Below are positions 1 through 5,399 of a stretch of DNA of 9,082 bases, piece by piece (within the stretch, counting starts at the first letter, position 1; the number at the start of each line of letters is the position of its first letter). The notes beneath the pieces are model-generated. The model was not told the DNA's origin, searched no databases, and saw only the letters and a list, made by a program, of their open reading frames with translations. Where the stretch lies: NCBI GenBank assembly GCA_030638845.1, contig DAOWDW010000001.1, positions 1-9,082 of the forward strand, written 5' to 3'. Made by a program: the position numbers and the translations under genes. The stretch is from Candidatus Peregrinibacteria bacterium (GTDB lineage: Bacteria > Patescibacteriota > Gracilibacteria > Peribacterales > Peribacteraceae).

Positions 1-741
1 CATATATCCATCCAAATTATATCTTTCATGCGAGTGTGCTAAAGATGCAATAAACATATTCTCATTCTGTCTTATGGATTTTGCTATCTGTCTAACATCA
101 AATGCTATAGAAGTATCAGACATGCTCAACGGAACTAGATGCAGGATAGTTTTAGGTCCATTACCCATCTGAATAGGCGTTGTATTTCCAGTTATTATTT
201 CAGTTATCCTATTTGCCCTAAACATTTCTATGCGATCTTTTGCATCACCAGAAAGATCAAAGGCGACTTTTATTTCTTGGTAATTTAGAGGATGTTTACC
301 TTTTGAGTTTCTTGTAAAAAATTTATTACTACCCATATCGACCATATGGGGCTTTAGCCAACTTTGTTGTATTTTAAGAACAATGCAGTATCTTCCACTT
401 GAAACAGGTATTTCTTTGATATAAATACCAGGAATTCGGGGGGTTATCTTATCTCTTATTAGATTATCTAAACGCCTGATTTCAGCATCTGGATCTTCTG
501 ACTTAATTCCTTTTACATTAGTAGGCATGCTTCCTTTTTGTTCAATACCAAAAATAAGATATCCACCTTTTGTATTAGCAAATGAGGAAACATCGTTTAG
601 AAATTCTCTTTTCTCATCTCCAGTTATTACTTGGAGCGCTGATTTGTATTCAATGCTTGTTACTTCACTAATTTGGTCGTCAACAAGTTGTTGCATATCC
701 TCAAGTGTAAAATCTTCCAATGGTTTTTTATCGAGAAACAT
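1..741 (-). CDS. AlbA_2/Schlafen-type putative ATP- or nucleic-acid-binding protein, C-terminus beyond window
   Basis: Seen: an open frame of 247 codons read leftward from the ATG at 741-739 and still open at base 1, so the C-terminal part is missing. Residues 26-66 carry the AlbA_2 signature: E26, then IEYKSAL around E31 and K33, then SSFANTKGGYLIFGI at 52-66. Residues 67-165 continue as the alternating strand/helix pattern usual for this domain. Known of the family: AlbA_2 (formerly AAA_4, 'divergent AAA') domains are related to the Schlafen core and occur in bacterial regulators and phage-defence proteins. Inferred: a cytoplasmic defence or regulatory protein, because it diverges from a probable defence operon with 126 bases between start codons. 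The part after about residue 170 (a helical stretch, then ASLAHSHERYNLDGYM) I do not recognise. No Shine-Dalgarno is visible; the promoter lies almost on the ATG. The domain is fairly certain, the biological role is not. Confidence 0.8.
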   Translation of the reverse strand, partial: MFLDKKPLEDFTLEDMQQLVDDQISEVTSIEYKSALQVITGDEKREFLNDVSSFANTKGGYLIFGIEQKGSMPTNVKGIKSEDPDAEIRRLDNLIRDKITPRIPGIYIKEIPVSSGRYCIVLKIQQSWLKPHMVDMGSNKFFTRNSKGKHPLNYQEIKVAFDLSGDAKDRIEMFRANRITEIITGNTTPIQMGNGPKTILHLVPLSMSDTSIAFDVRQIAKSIRQNENMFIASLAHSHERYNLDGYM

Positions 742-747
742 ATTGTA

Positions 748-753
748 ATTATA
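748..753 (-). promoter_or_regulatory. -10 box of the leftward AlbA_2 gene, predicting a leaderless mRNA
   Basis: Read leftward, GCTATAAT ends at 748 and the ATG begins at 741. A start point about 7 bases after the box would fall on or next to the A of the ATG. No convincing -35 hexamer is visible. The divergent gene has the same GCTATAAT octamer in the same kind of position. Confidence 0.5.
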
Positions 754-844
754 GCTTAAATAATTTTGTATAAAGTATTCTTTTCATAAAAAATAATTAC
801 ATAGAATGCATAGTGATATATAAAAATACTTATTTAAGTACCAA

Positions 845-853
845 TGCTATAAT
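845..853 (+). promoter_or_regulatory. Extended -10 promoter (TGCTATAAT) of the HTH/nuclease/HEPN operon
   Basis: TGCTATAAT is a perfect extended -10 element (TGnTATAAT), which can work without a good -35; none is seen around 825-831. The expected start near 860 leaves a leader of only about 8 bases before the ATG at 868, with no Shine-Dalgarno. Confidence 0.55.
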
Positions 854-867
854 ATTGCTATTAAATT

Positions 868-1332
868 ATGCCTATAAACTCAAAATCTACCGGCAAAACG
901 AAAAATAGAACCAAATCTACCCGTATTAAGCACCCTGGAATTGGTCAAGGAGTGGGAGGAGGCCGGAAACCTAGTATAAAGGAAAAACAAGTCGCTATAC
1001 TTGTAGCAGCCATTGAGAATGGCTTTGTGGTTAAAGAAGCGCTTACACATGCGAAAATAAAGAAGGATGCGTACTACCGAAAACTTAAAAATGATGTGAA
1101 GTTTCGCGACAGAATAGAGGTAGCTGACATGAAACTAAAAATGAAAGCAAAAGCAAACATGGCAAATGCTATTAGAAATGGCGATATGCGTACAACACGG
1201 TGGTTTCTAGAGCGCAAAGTGCCAGAAGAATTTGGACGTAAGAGATTGGAAGATAGTAATGAATCCTCGAATAGAAATATTCAAGTTATTCTTCCGGGCA
1301 GTAGGCAACATCCACGTATTTCATTTCCGTAA
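868..1332 (+). CDS. Small helix-turn-helix protein resembling a phage terminase small subunit (phBC6A51 type)
   Basis: Seen: 154 residues. The tail at 1-40 is rich in Lys, Arg and Gly (e.g. GQGVGGGRKP). A helical core follows at about 42-88 (AILVAAIENGFVVKEAL, then KKDAYYRKLKNDVKFRDRI), matching the pattern 'G-x-x-x-x-EAL ... YYR-L-x-x-D-x-x-F' of this fold. A second helical block contains RWFLERKVPEEFGRK, typical of small-terminase and phBC6A51 HTH proteins. Known of the family: the domain binds DNA and in phages recognises packaging sites. No large terminase or head gene is nearby, so packaging is unlikely here. Inferred: DNA-binding regulator or targeting subunit of the operon, because its TAA is only 6 bases before the next ATG. 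The roughly 20-residue C-terminal tail is unrecognised. The ATG at 868 is chosen because it is the only one before the domain and lies just behind an extended -10 box. Confidence 0.7.
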   Translation: MPINSKSTGKTKNRTKSTRIKHPGIGQGVGGGRKPSIKEKQVAILVAAIENGFVVKEALTHAKIKKDAYYRKLKNDVKFRDRIEVADMKLKMKAKANMANAIRNGDMRTTRWFLERKVPEEFGRKRLEDSNESSNRNIQVILPGSRQHPRISFP

Positions 1333-1338
1333 ATCAAG

Positions 1339-3120
1339 ATGTCTTCTTTTCATCAAATGTATCCAAAAATTGAGAATATATTCCCTGGTACAACCTCTGA
1401 TTTTCAGACATTTATATCTCTTTTGAACAGTTTAAGTCTTACAGATTCTTTGATGTTTTGTATGAGGGTGAACCATATTTTACTTGATTGGAATAAAACT
1501 CATGAAGATAAGCAAAGAAATATTGCTCAACTTTTCTTTTCAGAAGAAGAGATAGGAAAGATGTTTACAGGAAGTCCTCGAATCTCATCATTTAGTGAAT
1601 TGCTGATAGTATCTAAAGGTTCAATAACACATTTAGCACGCTGGATTGTTATGTACTGTCAAGATCAAGAAGGAGATGGTACAACGTTTAAAGACCCGAA
1701 AATTAGACAAATATTTGCAAAGGCTTTGCTTATTATTAATGATGTTTGGTCACAAGACATTCAAATGGAACACATGCTTGATGATGTACCAATAGAAGAA
1801 ACTAGATACAATTTATTGTCTACTTTCAGGCAAAATTCTGCAGGTAGTCATATTCCTACTCAGCATGGTTCATTAAGCATTGGAAAAGGAGTTTCAATGT
1901 TTATTGATCCTGGTTACTTTGGGAACCAGCATCCTGAATTTGCAAAGCAATTTCAGCAAGTAACTGGTATAAGTATAGAAGACTATTATATATGTCATAC
2001 GTACCTAACATCTAATACTAATAGTAAAGTTGATGGAAAAGCTTTATTTGAATTCGAACAAGCGGTAAATTCAGTTGCTGAGGAATTTAGACCAATATTT
2101 GCATCATTTCTTGAATTAGAATCTCAAGACATATCAGATCTCAGAAAGGCATTTTGGGGAGACTTTGAAAAAGAATCTTTAAGTGATTTTTCAGATGCAC
2201 CTCCGTTCAATGATCGAGAATTGAGAACAAGACCATTTTTTAGAACACAAGATGGACGAATAATAATTATAGATCCAGGTCTTTATTTCGACAAAATTAC
2301 GGATGGTCCTTTATTTACTATGTTTGGAGTTGGTAAAGCTGAATATTTTATCCATAAATTTGGTTATGCCTTTGAAAAAGCGGTACATGATTATTTACGT
2401 AAGCTTTATCCAATATCACCACTTAATGATCGTTTAAGTTGTCCCCTAATGAGGCAAGCAATAGGCACAGAACCGTCATCTGTTGAGTTAACTGATGCAT
2501 GTTTAGATTATGGCGAAGAGATGATTATATTTGAAATAAAGGCTAGTTTCTTACGGCAAGATACGGTGTTAGAAAACGATAATGAAAAATATGTAGCTAT
2601 GCTTAGAGAAAAGTATGTTTTAACGTCAGATGGAGAACCAAAGGGGGTTACTCAACTTGCTAATACAATTATTGGACTTGAAAATGATAAATATGAAGCA
2701 GTGGATAGAGATTTTTCCATTGTTAGTAAAATTTTTCCAGTGCTATTGGTTCATGATGAATTGATTGATGCGCCAATGCATCCTCATTTCTTTGCGAATG
2801 AATTTATACAAGCACTAAAACCAGATGAAGTATTACAGAATGGCTTTTTAAAAAAGGGACGTTTTCTTGTAGCGCCAATTGCTTTAATGACATTTGAAGA
2901 TTTAGAAAATCTTGAATTTTCAATTCGTAGAAATGGTTTTTCATTGAAGGATGCATTACAACGATATATAGAAATGTATCCCGATAGATTGCAATCTTTC
3001 CATAATTTTTGTGTTGAGGCACAATATCAACCCTATGCGGGGCAAATTTTCGCTCAGGTCAATTTAGATTTTTTAGCAAAAACGAAAGATCGTTTATTTC
3101 CCCAAAACCAAGATGGATAA
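1339..3120 (+). CDS. Large protein with PD-(D/E)XK nuclease-like C-terminal half, putative defence effector
   Basis: Seen: 593 residues, soluble, no signal peptide. Residues 1-300 are mostly helical and unrecognised. The second half shows nuclease-type motifs in canonical order: E346 in a helix (GYAFEKAVHDYLRKLYP), D386 (ELTDACLDYG), E399-x-K401 on a hydrophobic strand (MIIFEIKAS), and Q439 in GVTQLANTI. This E...D...ExK...Q order is that of RecB/Cas4-like PD-(D/E)XK nucleases. Known of the fold: metal-dependent cleavage of DNA, less often RNA. Inferred: a nuclease acting with the next gene's product. The downstream ATG lies 8 bases inside this gene (overlap ATGGATAA), which suggests translational coupling and a fixed ratio of the two proteins. 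No Shine-Dalgarno is seen, so translation may couple to the upstream gene 6 bases away. The family could not be named, and the nuclease call rests on motifs only. Confidence 0.65.
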   Translation: MSSFHQMYPKIENIFPGTTSDFQTFISLLNSLSLTDSLMFCMRVNHILLDWNKTHEDKQRNIAQLFFSEEEIGKMFTGSPRISSFSELLIVSKGSITHLARWIVMYCQDQEGDGTTFKDPKIRQIFAKALLIINDVWSQDIQMEHMLDDVPIEETRYNLLSTFRQNSAGSHIPTQHGSLSIGKGVSMFIDPGYFGNQHPEFAKQFQQVTGISIEDYYICHTYLTSNTNSKVDGKALFEFEQAVNSVAEEFRPIFASFLELESQDISDLRKAFWGDFEKESLSDFSDAPPFNDRELRTRPFFRTQDGRIIIIDPGLYFDKITDGPLFTMFGVGKAEYFIHKFGYAFEKAVHDYLRKLYPISPLNDRLSCPLMRQAIGTEPSSVELTDACLDYGEEMIIFEIKASFLRQDTVLENDNEKYVAMLREKYVLTSDGEPKGVTQLANTIIGLENDKYEAVDRDFSIVSKIFPVLLVHDELIDAPMHPHFFANEFIQALKPDEVLQNGFLKKGRFLVAPIALMTFEDLENLEFSIRRNGFSLKDALQRYIEMYPDRLQSFHNFCVEAQYQPYAGQIFAQVNLDFLAKTKDRLFPQNQDG

Positions 3121-4426
3121 ACTGAATATTGAAGGCAGATGGTGGATTGCTGGAACTGATAATGTAGTTCCAGGGACTTTGATTAGAGATGAAAATGGAT
3201 TGAGATTGGAATTGAATGGTTCTTTTACTGAACGTACTGATGAGGAAATTAGAAAATCTTTTAGTCAAAAAAAGGGATTAATATTTCCAAGCAACGAAGA
3301 AACAATTCTTGGAATAACTAAAGATGGAAAACCTATTACTCTTGAATACTATGCAATCAAGGAAGGAAAGATATTCATTATTGGTCCAGGTTATGATTCA
3401 GAATCATATCCAGTACATAGATTCTTTGAGAACGTTCATTTTCCAAATCCCAAGGAAATAAAATTTAAAAAGATGATAGTTTCACTGCCTTACCTTTTTG
3501 ATTGGACTGACATAAAGTTGGTAGAAGCAACAAGAACATACGATGACAACAATAAGCCATTAAGCGCATGCTTCAAATGCAGTCCTGGGGAAAATACACA
3601 TTTAGGTGAATATGGAGGTTTAAAGATATATTTACGTACATTTGTTACTACCCCCTTTTTTCCAACTGCCGAAATAAAAATCAAGCAAGATACGCATCTA
3701 GTTTTGGAAAGTAAAAATAAATTGGAAATATCTATTGAAGATTTCAAAGTTATACTCTTTTCTATTAGAGATTTTCTATCTATGGCAATTGGATGTGATG
3801 TTCTGATTCAACATGTTATTGCTTTTGCTGATACCAATCAGCGAATTATATCTAAAGAGAAAACCTACAATCCAGAGGTAATTGTTCATGAAAACTTTTT
3901 ACAGCCTAGAGCTGTGCCAGTTAAAAATATAAGAAAAGAACTAATGAGTTTTACGCTTAATGATTTGTTGCCTAATCCTGAAATAATAATCAATAGTTGG
4001 CTTAATATGTCCAGAGATATGAAGGATGTATTCAACTTATATTTTTCAACTCTTACTACTTCAAGTTTAAATATTCGCAATAAATTCCTAAGTATTGTAT
4101 CTGCTATTGAAGGAATTGTTAGAAGTGATAGGTCTATGCGAAATACAGACCTAAAACCGATACTTCAATCGATTCATAATTCTATAAAAAAATATGGTCA
4201 CCTGTTTGCAGATGACGAGTTTGAAATAATTGCTAATTCAAGGAATAAATTTACTCATATTGAATTACGTGACCCATCTAAGAAGATATTCAAAAATCAT
4301 GAGTTGAATGATGTGACAAAAAAATTATCAGCAATGTTAGAGATTCGCATGTTAATGAATCTTGGCTTTAAAGATGAAACATTGGACCGCATTGCGAAGC
4401 AAAAAATAGTTGAGGCTAAACGCTAA
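3113..4426 (+). CDS. ApeA-like HEPN-domain protein, putative anti-phage RNase
   Basis: Seen: 437 residues. The N-terminus (residues 7-35) reads EGRWWIAGTDNVVPGTLI followed by a hydrophobic strand and LELNGSFTE, the opening pattern of the ApeA N-terminal domain. A long beta-rich region follows to about 225. From about 290 the protein is helical. Residues 377-382 are RNKFTH, the Rx4H motif of HEPN ribonucleases, followed by long amphipathic helices. Known of the family: ApeA is a HEPN protein with reported anti-phage activity, thought to act by cleaving RNA and stopping growth. Inferred: senses infection with its N-terminal part and then cleaves cellular RNA, perhaps controlled by its upstream partner. 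ApeA is usually described as a single-gene system, so the 8-base overlap with a nuclease-like gene is unusual. No terminator is evident after the TAA. Its 3' end faces the convergent PH-like gene 61 bases away. Confidence 0.75.
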   Translation: MDKLNIEGRWWIAGTDNVVPGTLIRDENGLRLELNGSFTERTDEEIRKSFSQKKGLIFPSNEETILGITKDGKPITLEYYAIKEGKIFIIGPGYDSESYPVHRFFENVHFPNPKEIKFKKMIVSLPYLFDWTDIKLVEATRTYDDNNKPLSACFKCSPGENTHLGEYGGLKIYLRTFVTTPFFPTAEIKIKQDTHLVLESKNKLEISIEDFKVILFSIRDFLSMAIGCDVLIQHVIAFADTNQRIISKEKTYNPEVIVHENFLQPRAVPVKNIRKELMSFTLNDLLPNPEIIINSWLNMSRDMKDVFNLYFSTLTTSSLNIRNKFLSIVSAIEGIVRSDRSMRNTDLKPILQSIHNSIKKYGHLFADDEFEIIANSRNKFTHIELRDPSKKIFKNHELNDVTKKLSAMLEIRMLMNLGFKDETLDRIAKQKIVEAKR

Positions 4427-4487
4427 TAGTTAAAAGCCTAAAAGTTAAGATATATTCATATTATAATTTTTACACTCCAGTCCAATA

Positions 4488-4742
4488 TTATTGATTATCA
4501 ATTGCATCATAAATTAAATCACGAAGCTTTTTCTTGTCTCGCAATCGTACGACCAATTTAAATTTCTTACCTCCAGTAGTTTCTACTGTGATTAATTGCA
4601 TAAGAGGCATTGCCACTGTAACAGATGCAATTTGGCTAAGGACAATACTATCTTCTTCCATTCCAAGCTTTCGGAATGCAAGGCGATTTTTGTACAAAGT
4701 TACAGTAAAACCAGCATATGATGTTCTAAAGATGTGAGACAT
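4488..4742 (-). CDS. Small PH-like domain protein
   Basis: Seen: 84 residues from the ATG at 4742. The whole protein is one small domain: strand FTVTLYKNRLAFRK, polar turn, strand EDSIVLSQIASVTVAM, strand LITVETTGGKKFKLVVR, then a final helix DKKKLRDLIYDAI. This spacing, with T-GGK before the last strand and one closing helix, resembles bacterial PH-like (bPH/YdbT-type) domains. The frame could extend to a TTG at 4796 (18 more residues), but the added residues are Ser/Thr-rich and do not fit the domain. Known of the fold: lipid or peptide binding and oligomer formation; no enzyme activity. The gene has a long, strongly structured region upstream (4801-4911) behind a good -10 box, so post-transcriptional control is possible. 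It is convergent to the ApeA-like gene. Its function is not predictable. Confidence 0.6.
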   Translation of the reverse strand: MSHIFRTSYAGFTVTLYKNRLAFRKLGMEEDSIVLSQIASVTVAMPLMQLITVETTGGKKFKLVVRLRDKKKLRDLIYDAIDNQ

Positions 4743-4800
4743 AATAATTAGAATGGAAGAAGTAGAGTAGGTTGTATATCTAAAGAAGGCATCCAACCTG

Positions 4801-4911
4801 GTAGCCCTACATCACCACTCCAAGGAGCTAGACAGAGGCAGGCGGATGCCTACTACAGCTGTCTAGGAGTACACAAAGATACTCGGGAGTGTTTTCGATG
4901 ATAAGGGCTAC
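4801..4911 (-). ncRNA. Predicted structured RNA: three-way junction leader or small RNA, family unknown
   Basis: Seen, as perfectly complementary stems: P1a 4801-4808 with 4904-4911 (GTAGCCCT/AGGGCTAC), P1b 4811-4814 with 4899-4902 (ATCA/TGAT), P1c 4816-4821 with 4886-4891 (CACTCC/GGAGTG), P2 4828-4835 with 4859-4866 (CTAGACAG/CTGTCTAG), P2b 4836-4840 with 4847-4851 (AGGCA/TGCCT), P3 4867-4871 with 4880-4884 (GAGTA/TACTC). P2 and P3 abut without a gap and can stack coaxially; the junction strand is 4822-4827. All pairs are Watson-Crick, so pairing alone does not decide the strand. The leftward strand is preferred because a TATAAT box at 4923-4918 would start a transcript at about 4911, exactly at the first stem base, and the PH-like gene follows. 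In the leader, GGCATCC (4850-4844) could instead pair with GGATGCC (4794-4788), a possible switch. No known riboswitch or ribozyme core was recognised. It could also be a DNA cruciform. Confidence 0.55.
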
Positions 4912-4917
4912 AAAGCT

Positions 4918-4923
4918 ATTATA
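4918..4923 (-). promoter_or_regulatory. -10 box for the structured leader and PH-like gene
   Basis: Read leftward the sequence is GCGTATAATAGC, a consensus -10 hexamer. The -35 position 17 bases upstream reads ATTCCA, a poor match. The expected start coincides with the outer stem base near 4911. Confidence 0.5.
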
Positions 4924-4948
4924 CGCATTATTTTGTAATATGGAATAA

Positions 4949-5021
4949 GAGATAGTTCAAAACATGATGTACTACTTGCAAGTTAATATTTGTTTGTTAA
5001 TCAGATTTATTGAACTATCTC
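4949..5021. repeat. 12-bp perfect inverted repeat with 49-base spacer
   Basis: GAGATAGTTCAA (4949-4960) and TTGAACTATCTC (5010-5021) are perfect reverse complements. The spacer contains the ACTTGCAAGT palindrome, off centre. The 73-base dyad could be a protein-binding or recombination site, or the ends of a degraded small element. No T-tract follows, so a terminator role is unlikely. Confidence 0.6.
4974..4983. repeat. ACTTGCAAGT palindrome, half-site motif repeated near the recombinase promoter
   Basis: A perfect 10-bp palindrome. Its half ACTTGCA recurs at 5139-5145 and CAAGTT recurs at 5090-5095, flanking the 18-bp palindrome and TATAAT box. This looks like scattered sites for one DNA-binding protein, but such short words can recur by chance. 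Confidence 0.3.
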
Positions 5022-5104
5022 ACTTTCTCCTCTTCTAGATCAATAAAACATGGAATTATAGAAGTGGAATAATAAGGAACAAAGCAGTACAAGTTGGTAC
5101 GCAA

Positions 5105-5122
5105 ATGGCTTATATAAGCCAT
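5105..5122. promoter_or_regulatory. 18-bp perfect palindrome, likely repressor operator
   Basis: ATGGCTTATATAAGCCAT is a perfect 18-bp palindrome. It fills the place of the -35/-10 spacer and shares its last base with the TATAAT box at 5122-5127. A dimeric repressor bound here would block the promoter of the small ORF and recombinase. The protein that binds is unknown. Confidence 0.5.
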
Positions 5123-5127
5123 ATAAT
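5122..5127 (+). promoter_or_regulatory. -10 box of the small ORF and recombinase unit
   Basis: TATAAT at the right edge of the 18-bp palindrome. The -35 position 17 bases upstream (ACGCAA, 5099-5104) is weak. The predicted start near 5134 gives a leader of about 70 bases containing the hairpins before the ATG at 5203. Confidence 0.45.
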
Positions 5128-5167
5128 TAACTTTCAGAACTTGCACTTTTATATCCTTTTCTCGTAC

Positions 5168-5202
5168 GCTGTGGGCACAGCCCGCTCGCGCGGGTATTTT
5201 TT
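5168..5202 (+). terminator. Leader terminator with competing upstream hairpin, candidate attenuator
   Basis: The terminator stem is CCCGC (5181-5185) with GCGGG (5190-5194), loop TCGC, then TATTTTTT running straight into the ATG at 5203. An upstream hairpin GTGGGC (5171-5176) with GCCCGC (5180-5185), one G-U pair and a 3-base loop, uses the same bases 5181-5185 and would exclude the terminator. A second alternative is GCTGT/ACAGC at 5168-5172 and 5177-5181. Placement before the first ORF of the unit fits attenuation; it could instead simply insulate the ORF from upstream transcription. Confidence 0.55.
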
Positions 5203-5358
5203 ATGTCTGAAAAATCGCGTAATCGTCAGGCTAGTAAAGAAAGGTGTCCACAAGACATTGAATATTCTATTTGTTACCCAGAAGAGAATCCTGATACAGC
5301 TATTAATGATATAACGCGTGTTTTATCTCACGTTGGATTATTTGATGAAATGCAATAA
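5203..5358 (+). CDS. 51-residue hypothetical protein upstream of the recombinase
   Basis: Seen: ATG to TAA, 51 residues, beginning MSEKSRNRQASKERCPQDIE and ending SHVGLFDEMQ. It is hydrophilic with a basic N-terminal 14 residues and an acidic middle (EENPD). It has two cysteines (C15, C24) and a predicted C-terminal helix at about 33-46 (AINDITRVLSHVG). No Shine-Dalgarno is present; the ATG directly follows the T-tract of the leader hairpin. The recombinase start is 41 bases downstream on the same strand, so both are probably one transcript. The family is not recognised. Position suggests a recombination-directionality factor or regulator of the recombinase, but nothing in the sequence proves this. 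An overlapping frame from 5105 crosses the terminator and is less credible. Confidence 0.5.
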   Translation: MSEKSRNRQASKERCPQDIEYSICYPEENPDTAINDITRVLSHVGLFDEMQ

Positions 5359-5399
5359 GTACAAACCTATTTTCTTTTTCAATAAAAGCAGGTTATATT

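Larger units (their letters stand above)
4743..5202. other. 460-base non-coding regulatory region between PH-like gene and recombinase unit
   Basis: No convincing gene is seen on either strand. From left to right it holds a weak 6-bp stem (AGGTTG at 4769-4774 with CAACCT at 4794-4799), the three-way-junction segment, a leftward TATAAT, a 12-bp inverted repeat, the ACTTGCAAGT palindrome, an 18-bp palindrome joined to a rightward TATAAT, and a leader with alternative hairpins ending in a terminator. The density of dyads is far above that elsewhere in the window. Confidence 0.7.

Noticed and set aside
527..748. 73-residue rightward ORF
   Set aside because: It is a shadow of the AlbA_2 gene on the other strand, whose conserved motif lies there.
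4412..4439. GAGGCTAAA shared with 7050-7058 as a possible direct repeat, and AGGCT/AGCCT stem as operon terminator
   Set aside because: The match is only 9 bases in AT-rich DNA, and the stem is short with a 17-base loop and no T-tract.
4743..4796. Longer start (TTG at 4796) for the PH-like gene
   Set aside because: The added 18 residues are low in domain character, and an ATG at 4742 starts directly before the domain. The TTG has only a weak AGG upstream.
4801..4911. Retron msr-msd RNA (outer complementary ends like a1/a2)
   Set aside because: No reverse transcriptase gene is present in the window, and the stems close a simple three-way junction without a clear msd arm.
4801..4911. tRNA or integron attC site
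   Set aside because: There is no T-arm or anticodon arm, and no attC R box pair with the GTTRRRY consensus.
5105..5314. 69-residue rightward ORF beginning in the palindrome
   Set aside because: It crosses the palindrome/promoter and the terminator hairpin, has unusual composition, and overlaps the more plausible 51-residue ORF in another frame.
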